DNA from: Zopfochytrium polystomum
Lineage: Eukaryota > Chytridiomycota > Chytridiomycetes > Chytridiales > Chytridiaceae
Direction: 5' to 3'
DNA: 64,000 nt
Assembly: GCA_025765615.1 (NCBI GenBank)
Contig: JAIVFJ010000024.1
Location: 423,998-487,997 of the forward strand
In this document: positions 35,335 to 46,120 of the stretch, piece by piece
Position numbering within the stretch: the stretch's first letter is position 1
How the letters are laid out: each line of letters opens with the position of its first letter
The notes under the pieces: model-generated
Databases searched by the model: none
The model's input: the letters and a program-made list of their open reading frames with translations, nothing else
What the model was told of the DNA's origin: nothing
Position numbers and translations under genes: made by a program

Positions 35335-36330
35335 AGCCGAGGCCAAAAGGCCGAGCGGCTCCAGCCGCTGCATTTTGGTGTTGAAAATGACGACCAGATC
35401 GCAACCAAAGGCTGCGAATCTGGCGGTGGCGAAGCCACCGATCTTTTGGTGGGCCTTGAAAACGATGGTCATAGCCGGGGGCTGCGAATCTATGCCACCG
35501 ATTTATTGGCAGTGATGTTACTGGGTGAATTAGCAAATAACACGCTTATGGTTGTTGAAATTGAAAAGTAGATTGTGGCCGAAGGTTGCGAAACTAGCTG
35601 CAGCTTTGCTACCACTATCTGGTGGCAGTGATGGAGAATTAACAGAAAAAACACGCTTATAGTTTTGAGGGTGAATATTAGATCGCAGCCAAAAGGCTGC
35701 GAATCTAGCGCTGCGAATCTAGCAGCGGCTTAGCTGCTAAAATATCAGTCAGCAGTGATGGCAATAGCGAGAAATAAGTTTTTGGGCTATCTCCAGTTCA
35801 GCTCAATTAGCTGGGAAAAAACATAGCCTCCAGTTTCGCCAATAATGCTGTTCCATTTTGCAAGCGACATAGTTTGTTTAAAGCAGGATTTTCGTGAGTG
35901 AGAGAGCAAAACAAAAGTAAAAATGGTCATGGCGGTTTTGAAAAGGATGATGAGACCACAGCCAAAGGCTGCAAATCTAGCGTCGGCTTTGCCATCACTA
36001 TATCTGGCAGGTATTATGGCAACTGTCAGACTGAGAAAAAATGAGTGTGGCAATGGCCAATAAAAGATGAGTTGCCACAAAGGTGTTGAAATTATGATCA
36101 CAGCCTACGGCTTCGAATCTAGCAGCAGTGATGGTAAACAGCGTTGAAGTTGAATAATAGATTGCAGCTGAAGGCTGCAAATATAGCTTCAGCTTTGCTA
36201 CTGCTATCAGATGACAGTGATGTAGAATTCACAAAACATGTGAATAGTGTTGACAATGAGTAGATCGCAGCCGAAGGCTGTGAATCTAGCGATAGCTTTG
36301 CCGCCGCTATATATATCAATTGCAAGTGAA
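35335..36330. repeat. Degenerate array of hairpin-forming units
   Basis: A unit like GATCGCAGCCGAAGGCTGCG followed by AATCTAGC and often GCGGCTTTGCCGCC recurs at about 35397, 35472, 35575, 35681, 35953, 36097, 36160 and 36259. The first part is an inverted repeat (GCAGCC / GGCTGC) and the second a further one. Between units the sequence is AT-rich and partly shared (GGCAGTGATGG, GAATTAACA, AACACGCTTATAG). No long frame runs through. It is a diverged minisatellite or a relic of a repeated mobile hairpin element. Confidence 0.7.
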
Positions 36331-36777
36331 GGCAAGAGCAAGGGATAAAATTTTTGGGTATCTCCAGCACAGCTCAATTACATGGGAAAAAGACCTGCAG
36401 TTTTTGGCAGGAATAATGCCATTTGCTCAATTTTTGGCAAGTGACATTTTGTTTCATGCAGCATTGGTTATACATGTGGAAGGCTCTGCCAAAGGATATC
36501 TTAAAGCATTATGGTGTTTTTTAATAAAAAGTAGTGAGTGGAATGTGAAAGGCGAATGAGACAATAGAGAAGTGAGTTTGCTATGTGTTGGGAATGGGGA
36601 CAAGAAATGAGACGAGAAATATGCAATAGAATGTAAGTCTTAAGACGAAATGTTATTGCAGTGGCATGAGGGTGATTCAATCTGTGGTGCAGCTGAACGG
36701 AAAAACTCCAACATTGAAGCCATCCATTATTCTCTGTCGGAATCAGTATCAGTGCTGTGGACAGCCAGAAGACCAAT

Positions 36778-36813
<36 letters not shown>

Positions 36814-37020
36814 GTTCCTGCCCTGAAGGGGCCAGCGGGAACAAGACCAGTCCAGACAAAGGCAGTTCAGACAAAGGCAGACTGCCTGGAGCAAAAAAAA
36901 ATTTATTGATTGTCTTCCTGTCTATCCCCCAATGTAACTGTTTGAAATGAGAGTTGTAGAAGAGACTAAGAGACAAACAATGAGCCCAATTCTGTCTGAT
37001 CCTCTGCTGGAAGCGGTCTC
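36331..37020. other. Non-coding flank of copia copy B
   Basis: No gene was seen. A T run of about 29 bases lies at 36781-36809, next to an inverted repeat around 36813-36842 (GTTCC TGCCC ... CAGCGGGAAC). Confidence 0.5.
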
Positions 37021-37247
37021 TGAAAGAATTCAGTGAGGTGGATGATGGGTGGATAGAGTACTCCCTTTAAGATGGTGGTAGTGGGAGGTTGAAGCTGCAT
37101 TCACAAAATGTGTCTGTCTTGTCCTCTGTCTTTATACAAAACTGTTACAAGGACCATCACTTGCAAAATGCTGCAAGTCATCCTTGCAGAGCAGTATCAG
37201 GTCAAAGCTCCTGCACACTGCTTACGCCAAAAGACCCAAAACTAACA
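37021..37247 (-). repeat. 3' LTR of copia copy B
   Basis: About 227 bp, from TGAAAGAATTC (outer end, reading +) to CCCAAAACTAACA; it is the reverse complement of the LTR seen complete in copies A and D, with a diverged outer third. Confidence 0.85.
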
Positions 37248-37506
37248 CTCCCCTCTAAGCTGTGGGTAGGAGCAAAGGCTGGCATGGAGGAAAACCTTGA
37301 GCCGTAGTCAACTTAAGGAAACCATACACCAGAGAAAGAAGAATCACAAACACATATAACTGGCCATCAGATGGCAGAACAGAAAGGACAGACCACACTA
37401 ACAAGAAATGGATGGGGGCACATATTGAACTTCAGAGGTAAAAGAAAATGAGTCAAGGTAATGAAAAGGAAAGAAGAAAACAACTTCACAGATAAGAAAA
37501 AATGAA

Positions 37507-39203
37507 TCAGAGGAAAGAGAAGAAACAAAGGCCAATGCGACTCAAATGGTATTCACTGAGAGCAGGTGAGAGAGATTTTGTCATATAGTCTGCAGGCTGT
37601 TCTCCTCCAGCAATCCATTCAAGCCATACTACTTTTTGTTCCATGAGTTCTTGAATATAATGATACTTTACCATGATATGCTTTGACCAATTGGTGTAAA
37701 GATCATTTGAACTGAGGTTGATCACACGGCTGTTGTCAGTGTAGATAACAAGAGGGAGTTGGAGACAGAAGTTGAAGTGCTGAGTAGAGTTGGGATAGTG
37801 CCTTAAGTTCTCATTCCAGTTCAGACACAGCCACATATTCAGCTTCCTGCGGTGACAGCATGACAGTGCTGCTCTGAACAGATATCCAACTAATGGCTGT
37901 TCCCCCAAATAGAACTTAGTAGCCAAGCTGTGATTTCCCATCTGAGTGGACACCACAGGCAGCGTCAGAGTAACCAGCTATATCTGTGCAGTTGCGAGAA
38001 TAGAATAAACCATACTCACTGTTACCGTTGAGATATTCGAGAACCTGAATAAGGGTCTTCGTGTGTTGCTCACTAGGATCCTTGCTGAAAGCACCAAGGT
38101 ATGAAACTGCTGGGGCAAGGTCTAGCTGTGTGTGTGTTGCAAGGTAGTTGATGCCACCAAGGATTGCCTGGTACTTTCTTTGGTCTGCAGCTCCCACATG
38201 GCTGAAGATTGAGACTACTGGGAAGGGCAGTTACTGCAGTGCGGTTGTTGATAATGTTGGCATGGCGTTGAAGCAACTCCTTGATATAGGCTTTCTGGTG
38301 CAAGAAGATTCTGTTGTGGCAGTGTTCCAGTTGCATATTGAGGATGGTTTTGATTGTTCCTATTTCGCAGAGCTTGTAACGAGATTTTAGCAGTGTGATG
38401 GCAGAGGTGATATCCCCAGAATCCCCAAAGAAACAAATATCATTGACATAGATGACAATGAAAATGACTTTTCCATCCACTTGATGGAAGAGGATACAGG
38501 GGTCTGCTGTGCTTTGCTGATATCCATTCGACTTCAGGTGGCCAAACAGTTCTTGATACCAACACTGGCCAGCTTGCTTGATACCATTAACAGCTCTCTT
38601 CAGTAGCCAGACTTTGCCATCACTGCAGTAGCCGTCTGGCTGCTCCATGTAAATGGGCACATTGAGCATGCTGTTTAGGTACGTGTTGCTGATGTTGACA
38701 ATAGCAGTGTGCCAGTTGTTTGCAGCTGCCATGGCAATGAGCCAACGAAGACTATTGATTCGGACAACAGGAGAGTGAGTATTCCAAAAATCAATGCCAT
38801 GACGTTGAGTGAAGCCCTTAGCCACAAGCTGTGCACAGAAGCGCTCAATGCTGCCGTCTGGTTTAAGTTTGACCTTGTAGACCCATTTGTTCTGCACGAT
38901 GATGATGTTGGTGGGCCATTCCACAACTTCAAAGGCTGCTAAAGTGCAAAGGCCATTGATCTCAGTCTGCTCTGCTGCAATCCACTCCTTGGACCATTTA
39001 CCTGACATAGCTTCTGCACGAGTTTGAGGATCGGGACATGTTGTGCTTGTGAGGTAAGTTTGCCCAGAACGTGTACACTTGGCTGAGTTGTCAGGTGATG
39101 GTGAACATGAATGTTGGTGATGAGGAGGTGGTTCTGGTGGAGGTGGAGAAGCTTGTGCTGCATCCCTAGTGGGTGTGTCTGCCATTGTTTTATCTTGTAG
39201 GGA
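37507..39203 (-). pseudogene. Copia copy B RT and RNase H, inactivated
   Basis: The frame runs from MADTPTRDAAQ through the RT blocks (NKWVYKVKLKPDGSIERF, FWNTHSPVVRINSLRWL, GIKQAGQCWYQELFGHL) but the polymerase motif is YVNDICFFG, i.e. the first Asp of YVDD has become Asn (near 38440). A frameshift around 38200 moves the reading to another frame for LGGINYLATHT, and another near 37930 breaks RNase H (IYTDNSRVINLSSNDLYTN). The reading frame ends at 37507. The upstream start could be the splice acceptor at about 39203 as in copy A. Confidence 0.85.
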
Positions 39204-39690
39204 CTTTGGAGGAATTAGTTTATAACAGTCTCAGATATCCAACACACAAAAGTAAGCAAGGATAAAATGCACAGGTGAGCCTTCTGCATGATGCTGATCT
39301 GGGCTCCCCCCCAGTACCCTATGAGGTGAGGCAACCACTCCCCCATACACAGCTTGCCCCAACGCTACCCCCCAGGTCTCGCCTGGGCCCATCAGGAGAA
39401 TAACTGTCTCCTGGTTGGTGCTCCTCACAGAATGGGCTCCCTGCTCAGGACTCCACCTCCTCTGACACAGGTCCAGGCCATACTAGCCTACAAGCTGGGG
39501 CGTCGGTTGTCGTGGGCCTTCAGTTGCTTCACATTGCTGGTCTAACCCCCGATCTGGTCTCCCTCAGTCACGCCTACAATGCTCCCAATAAGGCCCACTG
39601 GAGTTGATGTTAATTGCAGTAGCATGGAATCCAACTCATTGTGCTGTCACCTCCAACACCAGAGCTGTACATTGTTATCTGATTCACTTT
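39204..39690 (-). other. Copia spacer/intron between integrase and RT, copy B
   Basis: Non-coding and similar to 49078-49575 of copy A: the 5' side has CAG followed by GTAAGC and the 3' side CCAAAG followed by TCCCTACAAG on the minus strand, so both splice-like ends are kept. Confidence 0.6.
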
Positions 39691-40513
39691 TCGCTGTGCT
39701 TACCTGAGGGGTGACACTTTTTACCAATTCCACTTGGGCCACTGGTGTTGGTTCTGGCTCAGGTAGCTGTTCAATGTGTACGTTTGCTTTGCGAAGGAGG
39801 GCCTTGATGTTGGTGTTGGTTTCCTGAAGTTCGGCAGCTGAGAGTAAGGGCGTGTGGTGATGCTGGAGTTCTGAAGCGTCATCATCAGCATCTGATTTGT
39901 TGAGTTTGGGAAAGCTGTCTTTGGCAATAGTGAGGTCATTGAGGCGATGTGTGATAACGTGAACAGTGTTGATGTTGATGAGCCAGGCAATAGATCGGCC
40001 TATATTGCCGATGTATATTGCTGGTCGTAGTCGTTCTGCCAGTTTCTTGTACTGATGTGTGCTGCCGCGTTCCTTGGCTGTCACATAGTAGAGGCAACCA
40101 GTGCCAAAAACCCTAAAGTGGCTGATGCAGGGAGGAAAGTCAAGTAGCATTTCAACCGGTGAAAGCAAACCACGACTGAGAACTGGCAGTGTGTTGATGA
40201 TGTCCACGGCATGTCGAATAGCATAACCCCACCAAGACCAAGGTGAGCCAGCATGAGGAGTTACATCCATGACTGTCCTAACTGCACGTTCTGCTTTGCG
40301 GTTGAGCTCTGGTGTGTGTGGTGGGCTGACTTCAACCCGTATCCCATGAGAGGCACAGAAGCGTGCAAAGGCAGTTGACTTAAGTTCGCCCCCATCAAAC
40401 CTAACTGACTCAACCTGAACGTCTCGCAGAGTCTGGAGTTGCTGAATGATTTTGATGGCTTCTGGTAAAGCATCAGACCTCTGTTGTAGGTTGGTTGACC
40501 AGATATAATTGCT
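39691..40513 (-). pseudogene. Copia copy B integrase, downstream part
   Basis: It begins in the core (SNYIWSTNL), has the second catalytic Asp in RFDGGELKSTA and the Glu in PELNRKAERAVRTVMD, then the C-terminal GSTHQYKKLAERLRP region. It is separated from its upstream half (43196 onward) by the solo-LTR-like element. Confidence 0.85.
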
Positions 40514-40517
40514 GACA
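40514..40517. repeat. Target site duplication GACA, left copy
   Basis: GACA here and at 43192-43195; copies A and B share the empty-site sequence (GCTGACATAGTC on the + strand), so the join is confirmed by copy A at 48256-48275. Confidence 0.9.
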
Positions 40518-41476
40518 TGTGGGACTACACTGAGGTCACAGTGATAAAGTCTAGGGATTTTATTCGCAAAAACAAGCGTACCTGTCATAAAACCACAAGG
40601 ATTGGGGCCCCTATTATTATTCCCAGTTCTTTAGTTTCCAAGGCGTTATCAAAGTGTATTTGCGGCTAACCTGTCTTTATTATTTGGGCCTGCTTTTACT
40701 ACTTTCGTCTTAACAGTTTCCGTTGCACCAGGGTTTTCTCAACATATTTTCTTTTTGGTGACTAACAGAGACTGCCTGACTGCCTTGGGATGGGGTGGCT
40801 GACAGGCTGTACCCCAAGCCTGCCTAATTTATTATTTATTTTCGGCACTTGTACATACACGCATAGGGATGGGGGGACTAGAGCATTTGTGGTGGATGGT
40901 CCAAGTCAGGAGGGTTGACTTGTCAATTTTCTCTCTCTGTTTTTGGGCCATTTCTCTTTTTTCTTTTTTCTTCAATCTGATTTCTGTCCTTGGCACCAAT
41001 ACAGAGTCCCTTCAAATCCATCTGGCTTGCGACAGTGAGGGTAGTGAGAGGTGGTACACACCCAGGTGAGTACATGGTCCCTTTGGGGCTCCTCTTAAGG
41101 GGCTGCGAGTGGGGAATGCAGCTGGCCCCACCACCAACTGTGTGACACTGCTGGCTCTGTGTTGGTGTGAGGATTACGGGCACTCGCCCGCTGCGACAAC
41201 AGTCGTGGTGGCGACGACGACAGCGTTGTTGTCCCCAACCTTCCTGTTCCCATGAGGGTGTTGGTGGCTGTGCTCGGTGCGGCCCCCAACACCTGAGAGT
41301 TCGATCTACGAGTGCCTGCCTCAGTCCTATTGCTGTGAGAGTGAGATGTGTGAGTATCAGTGCGATGCAATTAAGCCTGTTGGTTGAGTGATCGTGCCAA
41401 TGCAGCCTGGCGGGGTGCGTGTACAATTGCAGGTGTTTCGGCATGCGAGTTCCCTGCTGGTGAGCTTCCAACCCCT

Positions 41477-41484
41477 ACATAGTT
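41477..41484. repeat. 8-bp target site duplication ACATAGTT, left copy
   Basis: The same 8 bases recur at 42707-42714. The sister element has a single, nearly identical site (reverse complement GACTATGT near 3183), so this is an empty/filled site pair. Confidence 0.8.
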
Positions 41485-41814
41485 TGATGAAATCCCACAC
41501 AGGACTGGAGGGACTTGGTGTGTGTGGGGATGAAGAGAGAGAGAGAGAGAGAGCAGTGATGATGGAAAAGGGAAAGGAGTGAGAGGATGGTGAGAGGAGA
41601 GAGGAGTGAGTGGGCAGAGCTGGAAGAGAGAGCAAATGGAGGAAGAGAGGTTGGCTTGTTTTGCACTGAATTCTGTCAAAGCAGCAAGGAGGGGGTTGGA
41701 TTCCTTTTTTTTTGATCTCTGTGAGAGGTTGCTGCTTTTATACTCCTGCAGGTTGGAGCCATCAGAAAACAGAGGGAGCAGTGGGCTGCACAGAGCAGGC
41801 CACAGAAATGAGAT

Positions 41815-42060
41815 AAAACAGGCTGAGCACCAATCCCCAGCCTGGGCTAAGTACCCATTCAGGGCTGAGTACCACCCAGTGCTGGGCATCACTCAGGGCT
41901 GAATACCAGCCAGGGCTGAGTACCAGCCTGGGCTGAGCACCACCCAGGGCTGAGTACCAGCCTGGGCTGTGCACCACCCTGGGCTAAGTACCAGCCAGGG
42001 CTGAGTACCACCACCTTGGGCTGAGCACTTTTTCTGGGCTGAGTACCACCAGGAACCAAT
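41815..42060. repeat. Minisatellite of a GGGCTGAGTACCACC-type unit
   Basis: About ten imperfect units of roughly 20-24 bp, GGGCTGAGTACCAGCCT and variants (GAGCACCACCCA), arranged head to tail. Confidence 0.85.
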
Positions 42061-42295
42061 TTACAGCTTGTTTGAGAAACAGTTGCTTGTAAATTGGTTT
42101 GGTTGTTTCCAAATCAGGAAGCTTGTTTGGGAAACAAGCCGCTTTTTTCCTTGTTTTTAGAAATCCAATGATTGGTGCAATCTCTGGTGAGCTCAGTTTT
42201 TATCTCACTTTTAGAAATGCAGTGATTGGTGCAATCCCTGATTCCTAAATGCCTGTTGCATTGCTCAGATTGCACAGCACAGCAGGAAAGCTGAA

Positions 42296-42415
42296 ATTCC
42301 AGATCAGGAAGCGGTATTCCGATGCAGAGAGCGGAATTCCAGATCAGGAAGCGGAATTCCGATGCAGAGGGCGGAATTCCGGTGCAGAGAGCGGAATTCC
42401 GGAGCCTGGGGCAGT
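42296..42415. repeat. Minisatellite of a GCGGAATTCCGATGCAGAG-type unit
   Basis: Five to six units alternate GATGCAGAGAGCGGAATTCC and AGATCAGGAAGCGGAATTCC; each contains the palindrome GGAATTCC with an EcoRI site. Confidence 0.85.
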
Positions 42416-43191
42416 GGTACACTGCTTCTGCATGCTTGCTGTGCTGTGTTACATGTGCAGAGTGCGTAGTTTGCGCGTTTTTGTGCATGTTCTAATTGCA
42501 TTGTTCCTACCGGTAGGATGAACAAAGCTAGAACAACAGCCGCCTTTGCCTATCTCTTTTTATTGAGAACAGATTAGCCCTTCCGAGCGCCCCATTCAAG
42601 TATTGAATCTACTGAGCCCTTCAAACACCCCATCCAATGTGATTGGATGGAGTTCTCAAAGGGATCATCAGTAACGGGCGTAGTGTACCCCGTGGGTCGA
42701 ATCTCAACATAGTTGGCTCCCTTCTCTCTCTCCCCCCATCGCTGGCGACGGCGAGGGCTACCACAGCACCGTCCATGACAAGGGGCAATAGGTTGCACCC
42801 TGTCTGTCCCGTCGCTATTAACCGCTCCTGTTGTATTTGAGACAAGGTTCCTGAGATAAAAACCCCTCTTTCCCTCTTCTCTCTCTTTATTCTGCGGTTG
42901 TGTTGCGCCCTTGGGAGTGCCCTTCCGTTTCCCCTCGCATCAGCCCACAGCCACTCAAGTAATTGGCGTTCCAGCACCGATCCCTCAGAGGATTGTCCCT
43001 CTGAATGTTCATTCTTTGTGTTTGAGACCCCTGTTAGACAGATCGGAAGGGATACTTAGTGGATTAGGCAAGTAGTAGGGTTGAAACACCCCCTAGACAA
43101 CAGCCCAATAAAGTTAGTTTTAGCCTATTATTTGCTTTCCCTCACTCTAGGGCCCAGGTCCCAGGGTCAAAGGAGTGAGTATAGTCTCACA

Positions 43192-43195
43192 GACA
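43192..43195. repeat. Target site duplication GACA, right copy
   Basis: Direct repeat of 40514-40517 at the other border of the solo-LTR-like element. Confidence 0.9.
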
Positions 43196-44194
43196 TAGTC
43201 AATGGCAATGAGGGCAAAGCCGTACTGCCCCCTGAACTTGGGTTTGACCTCCACAAGGTCAAATGCCAAGTGTTCCCCAGGTAGCTTGTCCGGAGGATCT
43301 GTGTGGGGAATAGAGGCACTTGACTGCTTTGCAATAATACAGGCCTTACACTCGTCCTCAAGCAGTTCTAAGTCTATGTCTGGAAAGTCAGCACAGGTTC
43401 TCTGTTCCTTCATGGAGTGAAGTTGAGCATAGGGAATGTGTCCTAGACATTGGTGCAGTCGGCGAGTGTCTGGTTTTTTGCTGTTGAGAAATGCTGCATG
43501 AATGCTGAGTGTGTCTGCAGGTTCTGCTGACGTGAAAAAGTTGTAATATCTGCTGGCGCAATGGGCAAGAAATTGAGTGCTGTAATTGAAGGATGGGTTT
43601 GCTGCAGTTGGGAACCACTGGAGGCCGTGCCGAAGGATCATTTGAACTACTGCTGGGTCACCTTCTTCATAGCTGCTGCAGTGAATAACGCCTGGTTGGA
43701 GGTCTGGTGCCAAGTGATAGTAACCGCACAGCTGGAGGTCCCTGTCAGCAATAAGGTTCACTGGGTATTCTGGAGCAAACTGCGTGCCTTCAATAATGAG
43801 AGTGATGTTGTTTGCAAGAGGAATTTGTGCAACGCCTGAGCCCTTGCAGTTGAGAACTGGGCCTTCCTTGGCGATGCGCATGCTGGATTTTTGGTTGTTG
43901 AAGGTTGATGGGATAAAGAAGGAGAAATAACGACGAGTAGTAACATTGCAACCGTTATCAATAAGGAGAGGAAAGGAAGTAACAGGAGGTGGAATGTTGA
44001 CTGCAAATGCCCAGATAACTCCTGGACCATCCAAGAATACTGTTGGTGGTTGTCGTCACTTTGGCTGCCAAACTGTGAGTTGTAAGTCTCTTCCCATAAC
44101 TGCTGTTCACTTGCAAACTGCTGACTCTGTTGATCATCCCAATCACTGTCTGCTGGTGCGTTGTACAATAGGAGTGCCTGTTGGGATTCTGAGA
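43196..44194 (-). pseudogene. Copia copy B gag end, protease and upstream half of integrase
   Basis: Minus-strand reading gives the gag tail, then protease with LLIDNGCNV, the pre-integrase zinc region (LHQCLGHIPYAQLH to CKACIIAKQ) and the first core segment with Asp in LAFDLVEVKPKFRGQYG. It stops at the solo-LTR-like insertion at 43191 and continues at 40513. Confidence 0.82.
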
Positions 44195-45282
44195 GGAGGT
44201 GGTTCTGGAGGTGGATTTTGCCGCATCCCTAGTGGGTGTGTCTGCCATTGTTTTCTTGTAGGGAGTTTGAAGGAATTAGTTTATAAAACTCTCAGATATC
44301 CAACACACAAAAGTAAGCAAGGATAAAAAAAAATTCTGCACAGGTGAGCCTTCTGCATGATGCTGGTCTGGGCTCCCCCCAGTACCCTATGAGGTGAGGC
44401 GACCACTCCCCCATACACAGCTTGCCCTCAATGCTACCCCCCGCATCTCGCCTGGGCACATCAGGAGAATAACTTTCTCCTGGTTGGCACTCCTCACAGA
44501 AAAGGCTCCCTGCTCAGGACTCCACCTCCTCTGACACAGGTCTGGGTCCACACTTGCCTACGAGTTGGGGCTTCAGTTGCTTCACATTGCCAGTCTACCT
44601 CCTGCTCCAGTCTCCCTCAGTCACGCCTATAGTACTCCCAATAAGGCCCACTGGAGATGATGTTAATTGCAGTAGCACAGAATCCAACCCATTGTGCCAT
44701 CACCTCCAACACCAGAGCTGTACATTGTTATATGATTCACTTTTGCTGTGCTTACCTGAGGGGTGACAGGGTTAGTTTGTTGTTACTTCATGGAGCAAGT
44801 CGAGCATAGGGAAGGTGTCCTAGACGTTGGTGCAGTCGGTGAGTGTCTGGTTCTTTGTGTTGAGAAATGCTGCACAAATGCTGTGTGTCTGCAGGTTCTG
44901 GTAATATCTGCTGGCGCAATGGGCGAGAAACTCCCAGGCCATCCAAAAATCCTGTTGGTGATTGTCATCACTTTGGCTGCCAAACTGTGAGTTGTAACTC
45001 TCTTCCCATAACTGCTGTTCACTTGCAAACTGCTGACTCTGTTGATCATCCCAATCACTGTCTGCTGGTGCGTTGTACAATAGGAGTGCCTGTTGGGATT
45101 CTGAGGCATCTGCTCCTGCACGTTTGGAGCTGAAGGACATTCCCTTGCATAATGTCCACGACCACTGCAATTGTTGCAGGTGACATTTGTGGATGCCTGG
45201 CTCTGGTGTGGATGGAATGGTTGCTGTGGTTGCCATCCACTTTGCTGCAGTCGCCATCCCTTCTGCTGGGGTCGCCAACTTC
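44195..45282 (-). pseudogene. Rearranged second copy of copia internal sequence within copy B
   Basis: From right to left on the minus strand: gag zinc knuckle (CNNCSGRGHYAREC), a jump past the protease into the pre-integrase region (FLAHCASRYY), a jump into the integrase-RT spacer (44770-44260), the start of the RT exon (MADTPTRDAA at 44248), then a jump back to the gag tail. This order needs internal deletions plus a join between two element copies, as produced by template switching or unequal recombination. Confidence 0.7.
45278..45282. repeat. Target site duplication ACTTC, left copy
   Basis: Pairs with 51797-51801 and identifies the ends of copy A; removal reconnects the gag sequence of copy B, as can be checked in copy A gag at about 47088-47092. 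Confidence 0.92.
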
Positions 45283-45521
45283 TGTTAGTTTTGGGTCTTT
45301 TGGTGTAAGCAGTGTGCAGGAGCTTTGACTTGATACTGCTCTGCAAGGATGACTTGCAGCAGTTTGCAAGTGATGGTCCTTGTAACAGTTTTGTATAAAG
45401 ACAAACACAAGACTGACAGAAGCCAAGATCAACCTCCCACCACCACCACCTTCAGTAGTGTACTACCTCCATCTCCACAGCAGCACAACCCATAGACAAT
45501 CCAGCCCAACGAAATCTTTCA
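45283..45521 (+). repeat. 5' LTR of copia copy A
   Basis: TG...CA ended, 239 bp. It contains GTAACAGTTTTGTATAAAG at 45382-45400, which includes a TATAAAG and a 14-base segment complementary to the bases right after the LTR. Confidence 0.93.
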
Positions 45522-45535
45522 TACAAAACTGTTAC
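45522..45535 (+). promoter_or_regulatory. Putative primer-binding region complementary to the LTR
   Basis: The first 14 bases after the LTR, TACAAAACTGTTAC, are the exact reverse complement of 45382-45395 inside the LTR. With a one-base bulge the pairing extends by about five bases into the LTR end (TCTTTCA). No TGG-starting tRNA-type primer site is present. This suggests priming by the element's own RNA. Confidence 0.6.
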
Positions 45536-46120
45536 CCATCCCAATCACTTCCCCCTTGATTTCAACAAGATCCAATCAGTAGAAGAGCTTGTACGCTTTT
45601 CAGATCTGCCAACTTTGGGGATCAATCACGGAAGCTACAGACATCGTACAGCAATTCTGTTACTACCATTGGAAAGCTCTTGATCTCCTCTTTCCAACGA
45701 ACCCACCTGATCTCGTATCCGACGCTCCTACGTTGCGTACACCACCTCTGAAGTTGGCAACCACTTTTCCAACTTCAACCTCAATTTGCTGGCCTTCCAG
45801 ACCTCCCCCAGCCAATCCCAAGCTATCATTCGAAAGGCCTGCTTCTGGACTACACAACTGTCACCAACGGGATCCCAAAATCACTCTCCTTTGTGATAAG
45901 CGCCCACTTTTTCCATTCAGGGTCACCAGATTACCTCCAACCCTCACCATTAATTTTTGATTTTTTGTCCCCAATTGGAGACAACGACCACCCCCCTACC
46001 TGACACACACCAAGCTAACAAACCAACTTTTCATCTGCTGCAACACCACCTTCACAACACACCCAAAATCCAACGAAATCCTTTCGAACTTGGCACACAT
46101 AATCGTCCTGAGAAAACAGC
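45536..46120 (+). other. Leader of copia copy A with a conserved small frame
   Basis: A frame of about 123 codons lacking an ATG (45589-45960) is also open over the same length in copy D (56621-56992), both ending LPPTLTINF. It may be an N-terminal gag segment in another frame or a chance survival between close copies. Confidence 0.35.

Larger units (their letters stand above)
41485..42706. mobile_element. 1222-bp non-coding insertion with 8-bp duplication, possible hAT-type non-autonomous transposon
   Basis: It is absent from the otherwise alignable element at 2704-4157 and is bounded by an 8-bp direct repeat, the length made by hAT and some related transposases. The termini (TGATGAAATCCCACAC and reverse complement TGAGATTCGACCCACG) are only weakly alike. 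It has no transposase frame and is full of short tandem repeats. Confidence 0.6.
40518..43191 (+). mobile_element. Second solo-LTR-like element, inserted in copia copy B integrase
   Basis: Ends TGTGGGACTACAC and GTATAGTCTCACA with the 4-bp duplication GACA. It is the same family as 2704-4157 in opposite orientation. An AATAAA sits at about 43107, near the right end as expected for a plus-oriented LTR. It is 2674 bp rather than 1454 bp because it carries the further insertion at 41485-42706. Sequence differences from the other copy are spread over the whole length, so the two insertions are not very recent duplicates of one another. Confidence 0.8.
37021..45282 (-). mobile_element. Ty1/copia retrotransposon copy B (minus strand), main part
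   Basis: Read on the minus strand, copy B shows gag tail, protease, integrase, a spacer, RT and RNase H, then the purine tract AGAGGGGAG and a 3' LTR at 37021-37247. Its 5' portion continues at 51797-52440, because copy A is inserted in its gag with the duplication ACTTC. It is also cut at 40518-43191 by a solo-LTR-like element. Part of the element is duplicated and scrambled at 44195-45282. Several frameshifts and an altered RT active site show it is dead. Confidence 0.88.

Noticed and set aside
44783..45346. Separate host gene of 187 codons (minus)
   Set aside because: It is the copia gag tail with the zinc knuckle joined across a deletion, running into the LTR of copy A.
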